A stretch of DNA of 64,000 nt from Allacma fusca (GCA_947179485.1 OX359250.1:11762539-11826538), one strand, 5' to 3'. Counted from the first letter of the stretch, positions 1 to 15,635 are shown. Translations and numbers: made by a program. The notes: generated by a model from the letters alone, not told the origin.

Positions 1-804
1 TGGATACGATGCAACTACACAGAGCTTGCTAAGTAGCAATCAACCCAGTCAGCTTCAGTGTGGTTGGTGAAAATAGCTACTTTTCAGTTGTTTTCTCCAC
101 GTGAGATAATTTAAATCCCACACTCAAGTTGTAACACTCACTCAAAAATAAAACCATTACGTCAGGCTAAATCCTGAAAATCAGATTTCCGGGTATTTTG
201 GACGGGAATTACATGGTTTCGTTACAAATGTGTTTGTGTTACTACAAATAAATTAGAATCCACAGCATGAATTATTACTAAACTATACATACACATGCTA
301 TGAATGTATAGCTAGTGTTGGGATTCCAATTTGGGGGGCGGGATATTTACCCATAAAATAATGTATTTGAGTTTCCTTTTGGTCATCAACGCTACGGAAT
401 GCAATCACCATAACCACGAAGAGGAGAGACTTGGACCAAAAATGTTTTTACTCATGAGTTCGGATCCTACAAATTCAAAATCAGTTTAGACTTTAGCGAT
501 ATTGCACTTGCGAACAAAATGTCTAAGATCAAATAATCTCAGACACTACACTGTGAACAAGAACTGTCTGCATTGAGTTCATTTACAGTGGGTTTTCGGA
601 TCTTTGGCGGATGAGTCATAAGAGGGATAAAGTTTACGAGAGTGTTTTAGCGTTTAAAAATGACTAATAAGTTTGAAATTTTGAACACCATAATATTTTA
701 ATTTGTCCCATTCATTTCCCCAACGATAGACTTACATTTGTATGGAACTGGTGCCGTGAAGACATTCATAAGTAAATTATTTTGGATGCTCTATTCCATG
801 GGAC

Positions 805-838
805 TATATATATATTATTATTTATATATATATATATG
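805..838. repeat. (TA)n-rich microsatellite
   Basis: Alternating TA run with two TTA interruptions. Simple sequence repeat read directly. Confidence 0.8.
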
Positions 839-1372
839 TATTACGCTGGGAGCTGTAAACATACGTAGAAATGAGATGGAATCTTCACATACTGAACATA
901 ATAATTTCTATTGCTGTGGAAAAATGTGAACGTGCCCAAAATGGCAACTGCCCATGCTTCAATATCCTGAAAATGCTTTTCCTGTGGGTCTAAAACACCT
1001 TGGTATGAATTTTCAATTCAACAGTACAAATACGTCGCTTGCAGATGTGTATAATAATGTGTATTTCCAAGCTGGAGGGTTTTTACCATTTTTACATAAT
1101 AATAAAGAATTAAAAATGTTTACACTCACATAAATTCCAAATAACACTCACTCCCTTTGATCATTTTGACTGTATGACAAGCTAGTGAGGCTCGAGTAAA
1201 AATTGGAAAAAAAATAGTATCCATGTGCCTTTTTATGTTTTCGATTCCTTGTTGAGAAAACAAGTGTGGCAGTTGCCAGGTTGAATAGTAGTAGAAGCCC
1301 TGGCAAAGTCCGTTCAGGTTACACAACAACCCAAGGCTTGCAGGAAATGTAATTAAATATCGGATGTGGGTA

Positions 1373-1562
1373 TGGCTAAGTTTAAAAACCAGAAAATAAA
1401 AAAAAGGGAGCGGATTTTAAATAAGGGATAATATTTTTTTAAAGAAACATTCGAAGGAATATGAAAGTATTCCTATATATATACTGTGTACATGAAAGTA
1501 CTCTTTTTGTCCTAGTTTGTTTTTTGGCCGAAAATTAAAATCCCCTGTCGTTCCATGCTCGT
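1373..1562 (+). repeat. 190-bp direct repeat, copy 1
   Basis: A 190-bp block that recurs without any difference I can see at 1582-1771. The two copies are separated by a 19-bp spacer (1563-1581), giving a 209-bp period. The block is AT-rich, contains a short TA run and no coding frame. Perfect identity points to a very recent tandem duplication or an assembly artefact. Confidence 0.95.
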
Positions 1563-1581
1563 TCTATTCCATGTTCGTTTC

Positions 1582-1771
1582 TGGCTAAGTTTAAAAACCA
1601 GAAAATAAAAAAAAGGGAGCGGATTTTAAATAAGGGATAATATTTTTTTAAAGAAACATTCGAAGGAATATGAAAGTATTCCTATATATATACTGTGTAC
1701 ATGAAAGTACTCTTTTTGTCCTAGTTTGTTTTTTGGCCGAAAATTAAAATCCCCTGTCGTTCCATGCTCGT
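1582..1771 (+). repeat. 190-bp direct repeat, copy 2
   Basis: Second copy of the block at 1373-1562, in the same orientation and offset by 209 bp. The sequence diverges immediately after 1771. Confidence 0.95.
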
Positions 1772-2267
1772 GTGACGACATAAAGCCCATGTTTTAAATT
1801 AAATAAACGTCAACAGAGAAAGAATATTCAAAGATTGAACCAGACAGAGTATTTCGAAAGTATCTATCTTCTGATGCACGAGTTTTTTCTCCCCTGAAAG
1901 TTGTTTGTGTACGTGTAATGGCCGGCCGAGGACCTGATCCGAGCCAATAGTAATGGAGGAATATACAGTGAAACCACCAAAATTTAGTCAGACATTCCAT
2001 CAGCATGTCATTGGCTAGCTAATTTAGGGAATTCTAAAGTTAGATCCTTTGCTCTCATTCGCCTGGGTTCTTCTTCTTCTCGTAGGACAATCAACCTCTC
2101 CAACTCTAGCCATGAGAAAAGATTCCAACCGTATAGGCACCTAAAATTAGCATCGCATCGCATGCTTGAAACATGCACCACTCTCCTGTCACTGGTCCTA
2201 ACGTTGTCATTCTACGTTTCCTGCCTTCTTTCGTGTCCTCACAGCCACTCTCATGAGTCAATATGGC

Positions 2268-2313
2268 TACACACAGACACACTCTTACACACACACAGAC
2301 ACACACACACACT
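2268..2313. repeat. (CA)n microsatellite, interrupted
   Basis: CA/ACAG dinucleotide array. It produces spurious open frames on both strands. Confidence 0.85.
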
Positions 2314-2648
2314 CACAGGGACTGACTCTAACCGAACCCAAGAGGTAACATTACTACCCTCAGACAGACATTCAGAGAGAGAGAGACATAAGTATAGATG
2401 TAAAAACATGTATCTACATTCAGACAAACCTTAGGAGATATAAAATATACAACTATTTAGACAAGATATTGCTTTCGAATAACTTACACCTACAACATCA
2501 CCACATATTAACCAACCAACTCTTAACTAACTTCCATGTTAAGTCAATCTTGAGCTCAAATATTTCTCTCCATTCCTTCCTTCAAACGTCTCCATTATAC
2601 TTTTTCCTGTGCATGCCTTCATACATGAACGTGCCTAAAATGCATACG

Positions 2649-2706
2649 GAGACAGAGAGACAGAGACAGAGAGAGAGAGAGAGAGCTAGAAAGAGAGGGA
2701 GAGAGG
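2649..2706. repeat. (GA)n microsatellite, interrupted
   Basis: GA array with CAGA interruptions, read directly. Confidence 0.85.
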
Positions 2707-4255
2707 CCCAATTCAACTCTCATCACATTCACATAAATATGCAAAATTCATGTCTGAAAATGGTATTCTCATATTATGCTCAATATATACTCATCCATAC
2801 ACGCTTTACGTAGTATCTACACTCTGTGGACAAACTACAGAAAAAGCGAACTTGTTTTACCAAAAATAATAACGACGCATACTACAACTGCAGACGTGAA
2901 ATAGCGAGAGTGCACGTTATAACAAACTCCAATTTTGTTTCCACCTCACACATTTTCATGCCTGAAAACTCATTCAAATAACTTGTGTTATCGACACTCG
3001 GAAACCAATTCACCTTTCACCATCTTCCTTATTTCCACCCCGTAATAGTTTTCCCTAATTTTACCCCATTCCAAGTCACACACACAAACACCATCCTCGT
3101 TCTCATGATATACAAAACAAATTTACCATCCCGTTTATATACATACATAATTCCTTACATAGAATATAGATAGAAATGTACATGGATATTTATATAATAT
3201 GCTGTAATAATTACTTCCATATCTCATACAAATAGACATGGCGCAGTAGGAAGTTTTCAAATCAAAAATTACTCTTACTAGCAAGGAAAAACTCAACGCA
3301 AATTTTATTTGAAAAAAAAAACATAGGGACTATATTGGACACTACACAAGAACGGGTGATATTTCCAGACTTCTCTTCCACCACAAGATTTGAAGAGATA
3401 ATCTGAAACAATCATCACTTGATAATCAAACGAGTCACTGCAGATGACTAACAGCCCATTAAGAAAATTTTAAATTGAATTATGGTTCCATACCAACTAC
3501 CAAGTTCGCAAATTAGTCATGGTAGAAGATACCCAATGATGGTGTGTGTGTCTATGTGTGCTTCGCCTACGCAAAAAATAACAAACTTTCCAAATAGCAT
3601 CAAAGCAAATGGAAGTGCCGTAATAAATGAGCAATACAAATGTAGCAAAGTTTATTTGATACAGTCCCAGTGCCGACGAAACAACCATTCTAGTACCAGA
3701 CATGCAACAGTTTGATGGTTGAAGCAGACTTATAATTCAAGCAATAAAAGTTGCTGCGAAATCCTGTAAGTATGCGCCACTGCTCATTACCATATCATAC
3801 CTTAAAGGAAGTCGTCATGTAGTCAACTTATAAGTATACTTTACATACACTGCAATGGGATATTTATGTGGTTCAATTCAATACAACATCTCCATGTATA
3901 GGGAATGGCAATTCAAGCAAATATCACAAGTTGTCTCTCGGTTCATGAGTCGTCTAATAGTGCTTTTAATAACGTACTTAATATGACAATCTACATATAA
4001 AGTACTGCGACGCGAGGCTAGCCTACTATAACAACATCAAGGTCGAGCACAAGTATAACATGCACTATTTAAAGCAATCAAGTGTGGAGACGGAGACGAG
4101 GATGTACGTACATATAAATACAAAGATGATTTACTCACGCCGATAACGCAATTTCGCACGGGAGTAGGTAGGTCAGGGTATGTGCACAACTGCGCCGTAA
4201 CTATAAACTCATCTCTTCTGCTAGTCTGCAATGCTTCTCTTGCCTGTATGAACCC

Positions 4256-4291
<36 letters not shown>

Positions 4292-4306
4292 ACCACACAC
4301 ACACTA
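4256..4306. repeat. (CA)n microsatellite
   Basis: About 25 CA units with one small interruption. Confidence 0.9.
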
Positions 4307-4698
4307 CCATCCATCCATATTCTGAGTTTTACTCCTTCAAATGAACATAAAGATACACAGTGAGAGACAGAGAAGAGTCGTCAATGAGAATTCCACATTA
4401 CGCATACACGATTTCTATTGATACATAGAGATACAATGTGACAGGTTTACTACCAAGGCCGAATCTACACTTACAATGTCCTCGAAAATCACTGACATAT
4501 ACCTACTTTAGTACTTGTTTTCCAATGCCTACGATTGTGTTTACTTGTAGCAACAGGGAAAAAAGTAAATGTACATAATAGCAGAGCAGAGCTTGAGTAT
4601 TAATGCGAAAAGCTTACTCAGTCGATCCTGTATACACATTCTTAATCTATTGAAATTGTTTGACTCCAAAATTCTGGCATTTATGAGTTCGTAGTACA

Positions 4699-4732
<34 letters not shown>

Positions 4733-4750
4733 CGTAGTAGTAGAAGTAGT
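4699..4750. repeat. (TAG)n trinucleotide microsatellite
   Basis: About 15 TAG units with a GTC and a GAA interruption. A few further TAG units follow at about 4760-4770. Confidence 0.9.
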
Positions 4751-6249
4751 ACCGTGGATGTAGTAGTAATAGTGAGTGAGTAAGCCACTGAAAATGCGAG
4801 GGAAAAATTCTGCCTCACACACGCCACACACATTTATCATGTAATAGTAATAAGTACTTATACGTGTGTACATTCTTCAAAAATCAAAACAGACTTGTTA
4901 AAAAGGAAATCAAGGATACTACAGTACAATATCTAGCTTTAATATAATTACATAAGTATAAGTCTCTACTTCAAAAGTAGAGAATGGAAAAATCAAATCT
5001 CCCGCCGTGTCACTATACTTTTATGCCATTCTTTATTTTTTGTGTACCTTTATTCGTGAGCACGTGTGGAAAAATAGTGTTTCAGGGGTAGTAATAATGA
5101 AAATAAATCTCAGTAAAATATATAGACACCTATGTCTGTACATTTATAAAAGTAATTATGTATACATGTATACCTGCTTGTACTCACGTCGTCTTTTGTC
5201 CTTTTGCACCCCGTAATACTCTGCCCAGAGGCACAATAATTATTTTAGTAGAGAAGTTGGGGGTGAGAAATTACAGTACCACTGTTACCACTACCATAGG
5301 TCTACGCAATTTTTTCCGTAAAAAGAAAAATATGCGACACAGACACATAGACACACAGACACACTACTCAAACACATACAAATGCTCAACTATTCAACGC
5401 AGTTAAATCTTTTTGGTAGAATTCAAAATATTTTAACTTACTCCTGCCAACATTTCTCTATTTTAATTGAATCCACCAGGGAAATTAGATTGGACTTACG
5501 AGGAGATTCTTTTCCCCTTTGAGTTAACTACAAAGTATATATCACTTGAAAACGAGTCGAAGGATGGTTATCAATATTGCTTTTGAACTTTTTGACGATA
5601 CCAGGAAGAGGATTACAAACTTCAAAATTCTAGCGTAAAACCTACTTCACTTTGAATTATGCATTTCTTCGAGACGAAACAACATTGCACAAGTGTTACA
5701 AAATAAACAGTACAAATGACTAAGAAATGCTAAAATCAAGATACTTATTAGGGACGTGTGATGGACACCAACTAACACGGAAAATGAAGCCGAGTAAGTT
5801 CATCTTTTTAAAACCCATCCCTTCCCACCACCACACCATTATTACGAGAATACCAGAAAGGAGGGTTGTACAGAGGAGAAAACCGCTCCATAAAATTAAC
5901 TGTTTTTAATAACGTAACAACCCAATGTGTAACGTGAAAGTAAGCACTTTTCGCTAGTAGTAGTGAGTAAACTGTAACACAATTTATTATACTCACAGCA
6001 ACAACAACAAAAAATACAACGTCCGTTCACAGTTAGGATAAGAAATCCTATGAGAAAATTTCTTTCCCGCCTAAGAAGGATTAAGCCGTCTTACGCACAG
6101 GCTCATGAACAACCGTGGGAATTTCATCGTGAAGCGTAGTTAAAGAGTATTCACAAAAGAAATTCAAGGACAAGGAAGTCAACTACTTATCAACCTACAG
6201 GAAAACCATCTCTCTTTCTAACTTTTCAAAGAGTTGTAACCTATACTGG

Positions 6250-6250
<1 letters not shown>

Positions 6251-6310
<60 letters not shown>
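6251..6310. repeat. (CT)n microsatellite
   Basis: Long CT run preceded by a short CTGT tract. Confidence 0.9.
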
Positions 6311-6311
<1 letters not shown>

Positions 6312-6893
6312 GTCCCTGTCTCTCCATAGTATGTACGTACTATGTACGTAAATACATTTACACACAATCACATTATACGAAGTACTACAACGTTGCATAA
6401 TCATTAAAAAGGAGATACTGGAAAAAACGTTTACATACCTTCTTCATATATATTTAATAAAAGTCCTTCCTCAGACTCTCCCCCTTTACTTACAGCATTT
6501 CTACAGCCATACGCACACTGGAAATGTATCCCTCTTTGGGACAAATGCAGATACCTCATTTTCCAATTCAAATCACGGTTCTATCCATCTGTATGTAAAG
6601 TTAAGTAGGTAAATGTGTGTCCGACAGAGTCGAGTCTCTCCTTACCATCACCACAATTTCTATTACTCCTACTACTACAAAACTACTACTACACTTCTCC
6701 CATCATCACCAGAAAGCCAACTCCAGACGCATTTGAACGTCCAACTTAGCAACTTTATTCGGCCTTCAAAAATAATATGAACCTTCCATACTACCGCTTC
6801 TTCTTGCTCCCTTCAACAAACTTGAAAAACCCAGCCTCGGCAATTACATGAGCCTCTGGAGGAGGAAGAAGCAGTAGAGAGCAAGTGCACAGA

Positions 6894-6897
<4 letters not shown>

Positions 6898-6966
<69 letters not shown>
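6898..6966. repeat. (GA)n microsatellite, nearly pure
   Basis: About 69 bp of GA repeat with a single C interruption near its right end. It is the longest nearly pure GA run in the window. Confidence 0.95.
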
Positions 6967-7986
6967 AGAAAGAAGAGGATATCAGGATGGCTTTTTCCTC
7001 CATCCACATTCTCTCATCCACATACCCTCTTCATTTCATCTTCAACTTTTAAGAAGAGTTCCATTTGTCAACCAAATACTTATTCCTTAACATATTCCCC
7101 ATTCCTTCAATACTTGAATCATCGAGTCATTACAATCTATCATCGAAATCTGCATTACAAATTTCATTCAAATACCTCAGATGTTTCCTCTATTAGTCCA
7201 CTGACAAAATGAGTAAGATGCACAAAATACTAGTATCACTATCTCCAGGAAGGGACAACGTCATGGCACTTCAGGGTAGCAATTATTTTAATATTTAAAT
7301 TAAATATCAGATGAAAAAGCACATGATCATCTCAAATGCAAAACCAAAAAGTATTTCCTTTCACAGGAAATTGAACAACTGCTCCTCCAAAGTTGAGAGA
7401 CTTTTTCGAAGGTTAAGTGTACTACCAAAAATATCTTCCACAACTCACAGAATAAAACCAAAAATATTTTGTGGGATGCTAATGCACAGAAGGGGGAAAA
7501 ATTCACATATTATTTCAACCTCGTCTCCGCATTTTATTCTTTTGGTTGGAATCCCTCCGGCCAGGCCTCAACTTTTGAAGACTCGAGAGTTCAACCACAC
7601 TAAATTCTACTCTGCCCTTTCAAATTACAACTTTAAAGCAACCAGCACTGCATTCTTTTCTTCTTACGTTATATTATCACGCTCAAACCTTTTAAGTACA
7701 GACGTAACCATGGGCACCCCTTTTTAATAAATACAAACATAGCGTTTTATATAATACTGTAGACATCTATATAGCCAGAGTCAGTCAGTCAGTCAAAGTC
7801 AAATCTAACGTTCGTCAGAAAACACCATGTATTTCTTTATTCCCAAATTACATATAAGGTTCACACTCAACTGAAACAATCTGTGATCATATATGTAGGT
7901 ATGTGGTATGGACGGAGGAAGAAGTCACATCAGAGTACAGAGATAATATCCAAGCTTACAGAATGAACCTAAGCTTTTGAAAGTAC

Positions 7987-7988
<2 letters not shown>

Positions 7989-8018
<30 letters not shown>
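7989..8018. repeat. (GA)n microsatellite
   Basis: About 15 GA units, read directly. Confidence 0.85.
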
Positions 8019-10966
8019 CTCAACAGGAGGGAAACCAGAAATCTTGGGTGGTGTGGTATGCACTAGGGCAAATGTACAAACCATGAAGATACTCGTACTC
8101 TCTGCTGCTGGGCCATTGATAAAACTTGTCAAACCATCAAAACTGCCCTATACACTATAGAATATATACCCACTAGAACATATATAACACTTTTAATCTC
8201 TGAAATCCTCCCTTACCTTGTTTTCATAGTTCATCATTAGATTTTCATGAATGAATTCCTTTCCGTACTTTAAATCAGATTATTATTGCTACCACTAGCA
8301 AATAAGAGTAACTAAACTTTGTTACTCTTATTGCTTGCACTGTTTTACAAACACAGATGAATACATGTATTTGCGGGGCAGCGTAAAACATCAAGATTAC
8401 ATGTTTGGGTCAAAAACCAAGATATACATACATAGGCACTTAAAAGTACATGCTACAGAACTAGGTATGTATGCCAGCAGATTAGCTCTCGGTCCGTTGA
8501 GGCTCCTTTCTACATATCAACTACCAAATCCAATTGTAATTCCTAGAATACTAACGTATCAATAAAAATAAATCATTGGCTAATACTCGAACCATACTCA
8601 AAATCCCTTGAACAAACTTGGGAAGCGGTGTGGAAAAACTAAGAACACAATATTTAGATCCCTTCCCTCGAAAACAATAATAATTATTACAAGAACAGGG
8701 ATGTATGCAAATGCAACTTGAAATCTCCGGAATTTGCTAAACTAAATTAGGAATCATTATCCATTATAAATTGAGATTCCGTCGAAGCTTCACTTGGGGG
8801 CACTATACTAAGAAATGTGACCCCAGTAATATTATTTCATTTTCTTGATCTTCTTCCCCCAACAACAATGCAATTTTAACCATTCAAATAAAAAAAACTA
8901 GTCGTATAGCAGTCAAGTAGTCACCCAGAAATAATGCAAAAATTTGACATCCGAAGACGACACGTCATCACATTCATTTCACATCGGTATGAACTTCCTC
9001 CTTATTTCCCTGAACAGCATGAGAAAGACCATGAGTGAAGAAGTGGATGAGGTAGGTACCACAAAAAAGGCAACCGTTCTTTTGATTTTCCACGAATTCC
9101 AACCCTCTCACGCTCATTACAGCCAACAAGACATGTAAAAGTGCACACGAAAATTCCACATTCCATACCATCCTTGATGACATCTCAGTTTAAAAAACAT
9201 GGGCGTTGCAATTTGCTAAAATAAATTGGAGACAGAGCCGGAATATACGAGGCATGATCACCACTTTCATAGGATCAACCGTAGAAAATTTCATCTGATC
9301 CTTATTCACTCCTCACTCATTACTACTATTATTATAATTACTATTGTTATTATTATATTTTCCCTTGAGTGCTAACACTCATATAGCAGTTCCATCCAAC
9401 AAGGATAACTGACTGACGGGCAGTTAATACAACAAAAAAAACAGAGAACGAAAATAGTTATTACAAATCCATTGACAAAATGCCCTCATAACCTACTAAA
9501 ATGATTGCAGTCTCGACTGTAGTTGTATACTAGTCATATATTTTATTTCCACTTTCCCTGTTCTTTCAATTCTCTATTCACACCTTCACAAACATTATTC
9601 ATCTGTAACCTATGTAAGTAAGACGAGACGATTCGTCATGCTCGAAGTTGATTCGAATTCCAAAGAGATTCCTCACAATCAGCCATGAGATGCCATAGGA
9701 ATACGTCAGCGTCATACAATATAATGGGCATTTGTGAGGGGCTAGTAGTCCGACTCAATTCGATTCTTTTGCAAAGAATTATTAACGAAATACCATATCT
9801 ATCTCTCATTTCCTAGTAATTAAAACACTCCATTCCAGCGAGCTAGCCTTATTAGTTGAGCGTAAGGAGGGAAAAAGATTGAGAACCGGAGAGCTCACTC
9901 ACAAGATGTGTGTGTGTATGAGTGTCAGACCTATATTATCCCTGTTACAGATAGTTACTCGAGTAGAGGAGGAGAGTAGAAATGTGCTGAGCAGCAATGA
10001 ACACATGAAAGATTTTTTATGAACCTCGTAACTCTTTAGTCCCAGTCCTCTAAAAACCGCAGATGCTCATTCCCGGTCGATTTTTTTTGCCTCATCTAGA
10101 AAAACATAAGAGGAAGACGACTTCCTTTCAAAAATCAAAGACTCCTTTTACGGAACCTTGTATTACGGAAATGAGACTCACAGCCCTCATTCGGGAAAAT
10201 GGGCCTTGTACAGTTATATACATACTGTGTGCTAAGCATCAGCAGTAGCATACAAGGGGATGATGAGGAAAAGGAAGAAGAGGATACACACATCCATGGG
10301 TACAGAAATATAGAAAGCCTATTAGTGTAATATAAAACTACAGGGAAAAAATTAATGAAAAAAAAACCTCTCCCTTCCCTGTACTCCTCTATGCATGTAT
10401 AATTATACTCCTCCAAAATGTACTTATACTACATCCATGATCCATGATCCAGGGGTCTCAACGTGATCCCATTTTTTCCTAGGAGAACAGCTTCAAAGGG
10501 ATTAATTATCGCATATTCCTATCCACTCAATGCAAATGAATCCAATTCAAAATCCCCCTCGGACTCAAAGTATTCCCGAAATTTGGCAGATATTTAATTA
10601 GGGTTTGACATTATTTAAATTTTAAGTAAACTCAAAAGTTCAAGAAGCTGGAGAGAAGGCATAAAGTCTCGGAGCATAGATATAAATTTCAAGGTTATTG
10701 AAAAAACTCCAACCCCCCTTTACAACCACAGTTCAACGAACATGACTATTTCCTACGGTTTAAAATATATTGAATTAGAATATGTACAAGTTTGTTCTTT
10801 TTCTTTCAACCATATGTATGCTATGTAGCGCAGAACATACACATGGACTGAACAGCGTGAGTGTGTTTGTGTATAACCGTGCTTTCACGATCATCATTAA
10901 ATGCAATTAAGTAGGTAAAACATGGACCTAGCCCAGGAGGCGAAAAATCCGAAGGGACCAACGTAG

Positions 10967-10967
<1 letters not shown>

Positions 10968-10997
<30 letters not shown>

Positions 10998-10998
10998 T
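10968..10998. repeat. (CA)n microsatellite
   Basis: About 15 AC units, read directly. Confidence 0.85.
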
Positions 10999-12484
10999 AG
11001 CCCTTGAAAATCAACAACAACCAAAACTGCATTCCAAGACTGGACGTGGGCGGCAACCTCAAGATCGGCATCTTGAACTTACTAAACTCAAGCATTCTTT
11101 TCTCCTTCAAGGAACAAACCATCTTTCGAAACGTAACATTCCTTCCCTTTATCATCATCAAACACACACACAACTATTGTAACCACTCTCCCCTACCTTC
11201 AAATATTACAACAGTGCTGACCGTCTTCTGCAGCCCCATATTATACATACATGTGAAGACATTTAATCTTACCAACCGTACTTAGGCAAGCACATACACA
11301 CATACTTTACACACTGAAAAGATGCTTTCAACTCTAATTCTCTCTTCACCGCAACCATCCTACATACCTCACATATCTACATAACTATTCGTTATTCTGT
11401 TGACTCACTTTACGAGCTACATTGTTAGCTCGTCTCATTACTATGCCTGACTTGAATGATCTGAACCTGTCTGTAACCTCGGAACAAATTAACTGCATTT
11501 GAAAAAAATTCAATCCTCTGTAAGGCATCAAGCCCTCCAAATTCCATATATTTATTCTAAAAATAAAAATAATATGAAGAGCAGAGCAGAGTAGTAATAA
11601 TCCAATATTATATTATATTCCATCATTTCTTCTATCCTATCCTCCACTTTATACTCACAACGACAGAGGGAAATAAAATAATAGATACACATACCTTTAA
11701 CCTGTTCATGTACTTACTAAGGAATTTCTAAAGTGAGATCCACCAGAGGAAAGTTGATATTGGAATAAGAACAAACGTAAGTTTTTACTACTTCGTTCTC
11801 TATTTATAGTAAACTAAATCCTACAACCTGTCAGATCGCTCTGTCTGAAATCCTCTTGTCAATCAAAGTACTACAACAAATCTTCCGAAAATAAAATAAT
11901 TTCAATGAATTAGATGTCGATTTATCTCCATAAAACACACCCAAAAAAGTTCCTCATTCCTCACGCAAACTCAGAAAAAAATAGATACAGTAAACAGAAG
12001 ATAAAGTTAGATTTTATGAAATTCAAATAAAACTAACCTTCGTCATGCGGATGAGTTCCATCTTGACGTAGAAAACATGAGAAACCTTTTGATAGCGGTG
12101 GCGTAAAATAAACAACACTTGTGTAACAAATTTCATTTATCCAGTTCAGCATGTTAACTTGTTAAGGGTTACCAAATTTTAATACGTATCAACTTTAAAT
12201 GTAAAAAAAATGATTCTGTCAGAAAAATTCCAGTTGAAAACTTTGTTATCACACTTTACTGAAGTTACATTTGTTCCATGTTTATAACATTACTGACAAT
12301 TCTCGTACAGGACTTCCAGATATTATTGTGTACTACAGTATACAGGGAGAGTTAAGTCAACTTTTATGGGAGGTATAAGTGGTGTGTTTTTAGTAAAAGT
12401 TGCAGTATAGTAGTAACAGTATCGATGGTCGAAATGCATGTGAAGTGTATGATAATTACTATTAATAAATATACATAGGGATAG

Positions 12485-12488
<4 letters not shown>

Positions 12489-12524
<36 letters not shown>
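12489..12524. repeat. (GA)n microsatellite
   Basis: About 18 uninterrupted GA units. Confidence 0.9.
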
Positions 12525-12527
<3 letters not shown>

Positions 12528-15500
12528 CTCGAAGACAGATCGCGTAGCCAATCAGTAGTTTCACCGCCGTTACTGCATGCTTAAAAAGAACTTCGTCAGC
12601 CATCCACGTTCATTCACAAACAAATTTTTTCTCTACACTACTGATCATGCACGCACACTCAGGCTTGTATCTCTGTTATGTTGTACAACTATCCCCTAAA
12701 AGACCAACCAAGACTTCTACCATGTACACACATAAACAGGAATCGCGCAGTGTTTCGTCTGTCTGAGCTGTAACTACCTATAGAGATATGTCCTGTTCAC
12801 ACAGAGGGTTACCTACCCCGGGTTAAATAAAACTTCAGAAGTAATTTACCTGTAGGTACTTCTTAGAGTGGAACAGAGAGATGAGGGGTACCTAAAAGAT
12901 CGCTACCCCGATATTTCAACTCCCTCATCATCGCAGTGTAGAGCGCCGCAGTCTTGTGAGAGGATGGAATTCCGAGTAACGCAGCGCTAAGTCCACAATC
13001 ATAATTATTATTGTCTTCTAAATACCGGAAAATTTAAAAATTAAAACGATCAAAGGTCTCCTTCTAGCCTTCTACACTTGCCCTACCCTCCAGTATGGGC
13101 ACGGCTTGGGTGAGTTTTGTAACTGTGTTCAGACTGAGTGAGGAGTCACGTTCTCTAGGGATACGTGTATCTCAACTCTCGTTTAACGTTCGGTTCGTTT
13201 GGAAATTGTAAGTATTCACTGCATCCTCTAAGGAACGCAATGACAAAAAAAAACAACCAGCTTTACTTACTTAACACTGTACATATACGTATCCACCCCA
13301 GCGTGCATACAACTTCCAAGTTTTATCATTTTTAAATCCTTGGGAGAGAATATAACAGCTGGTACTGTCTACCAGCACCACGCATACATAACTAGAGTCA
13401 GTCCAAGAAGGAACATTAGGTACCAGAGAGCTTATACTCAACGAGACGAGCCTCCCAAAGTATGCCCTCTATATATTCCTTGGGATTAATAAATATATGT
13501 TCTACCCTGATCAACGAGACGGACGGAGTAGTACATCTTTATATCCAGTACTATTTTTACAAACTAACGCTTCCAATACCATCTTCCATCTTCCCATCTC
13601 AATTATGCTTCTGTGCATAGTTATTTCATATACTATCGGACTACCAACAACAAAAAAATAGGAATCTCAACACGAGCATTACTACATTCAAAATACACGG
13701 ACGACGCTCCAATGAAATAATGTAACAACTTACAAGTTTTGATTGATAAATAGTATTGAAACGGCAACACAGAGACAAATGTATCCATGTTACGTACGTA
13801 CGTATGTATGGCTACAGAATCCAAAGAAACTCACACATATATATTGTTACCTTTGACTTTTTATGACAATGAATGATAAATACTACGAAATAACGAGAAA
13901 TGCTCTCATGAATCTCTTATTTGAAACTTGCAAAATGCTTTCCACGTAAGTACTTGACTTGAAAGATGATTAAAGCTATGTCTTCCCTAATTGAAACATA
14001 TAGAGCACTCCTTCACTTGTGCTCCCCCCATATGCACCTATCTATGCGCTTGCCTGCCCTCGTAATTTATATAACTTGACTAACTCTTGAGATATCTTCA
14101 GATACACGACCGGCCTCGATAAAAAGAAACTGTGAAACCATACTATATTGTAAACTTTGGAGATGGCAGACACTATTACTCTTCGTACGTGTAATGGTAA
14201 GGTGCTGAAGAAGTTCAAAAATGGTATTTGGGAAAATTGAGGCCGAAAGGATATTATTACAGACATTTGTATCCCTGTCTCGTAATTCACAATTATATTC
14301 AACAATAATAATAATTACCATTATTACAGTTTCCCGGGCCCTTATATTGTCAGGATTTTATTGTTGTTCTTTCCAGCTACAATACTTTTACGAGGTTTCT
14401 CGGAACATGTATGTGTACATAAGTACAGAATCAAATGGTAGTAGGCTAGTAGCCGAAAAAATTATATAGAAGTAAGCATTTGACTTGGATCGAAGCCAGA
14501 AAATCTTGTATTAGCGAAATGTTGATCCGAATCTATGCGTACGTTACATTGAGAACACCGTTTGTCCTCCAGTTTAAAATATTTATACAACAATTAATTA
14601 CTATTATCGCTCTCTCGTCGGCGACATTTCAAACAGGCATGGAAAACGCTCGGTACTTTCCGAATTGTCAACAAATCCAGGCTTGTATGTGGGTCTATTT
14701 CCATTGTCTACATGTACATATATCCAATTATCTAATTGTATAAATAATTTCCGTGTGCGTAATATTATTCTATATAAGTACGTGGACATGGAGACATAGC
14801 ACTTCTACGTCAAGTTTTAAGAAAAATTTACAACTCTGATGCACATTTTTAAACATAAATAACCTCCACATAAGCTTAATCGTCATCATCCTCACATGAA
14901 ATTGTACAAGGAACTTTGCCGAGTGTCATAAAACCTGAGGACGACATTGCCTACTCATAAAACACCATTCGAAGTTCTATTTCAGTAGAGTGCACGATAT
15001 TAAAATCAGCGATCTAAAACCAATGCACGGGCAGGCAGTGTAGCAAGTATTGATTGCTTCAGCCGTCTGATTTCCAACTCTCGAGTATTTAACCCACTGG
15101 TTCGGGAAACTGGGATTATTTTGGCCGTTGTTAGTCCATTCATGCGTGGGCATACATGTTTCGTAGCCAACTACATATTAATGATTAATACTACGGAAAA
15201 GTGCTGACGACAGAGCAGAAACATCAAATATAAATAGTTCCTAGTTACTGGAAAATAGTATTTGTCTTCAAGCACGCCTAGTAGCAGCCAAGATGGTAGG
15301 TCGTCGTCACTTGTCATTGGGCTTGATGCATGAGAAAAGCCTAGATAACACTGATGGGTTGACCCCTCGTAGCATTTACTTACTTATGATAATGACTATT
15401 CCGACGGAGGCTGATTGCAGCTTGACATGTGCTGGAACAATGATAACTTGAATGAAGCTCCGCACACGCCAACCATACGTCGAGATTCTCGCCTCACACC

Positions 15501-15532
15501 TGCTCCTGTTTAGCTCGCGACTTTTATTTTCC

Positions 15533-15604
15533 CTCTCACTCTCTCTCTCTCTCCATCTCTCTCTCTCTCCATCTCTCTCTCTCTCTCTCCATCTCTCTCT
15601 CTCT

Positions 15605-15635
<31 letters not shown>
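15533..15635. repeat. Compound (CT)n/CCAT repeat
   Basis: A 100-bp CT array broken by CCAT at about 15553, 15569, 15589 and 15609. The interruptions are 16, 20 and 20 bp apart, so there is a higher-order period rather than a pure dinucleotide run. Confidence 0.9.
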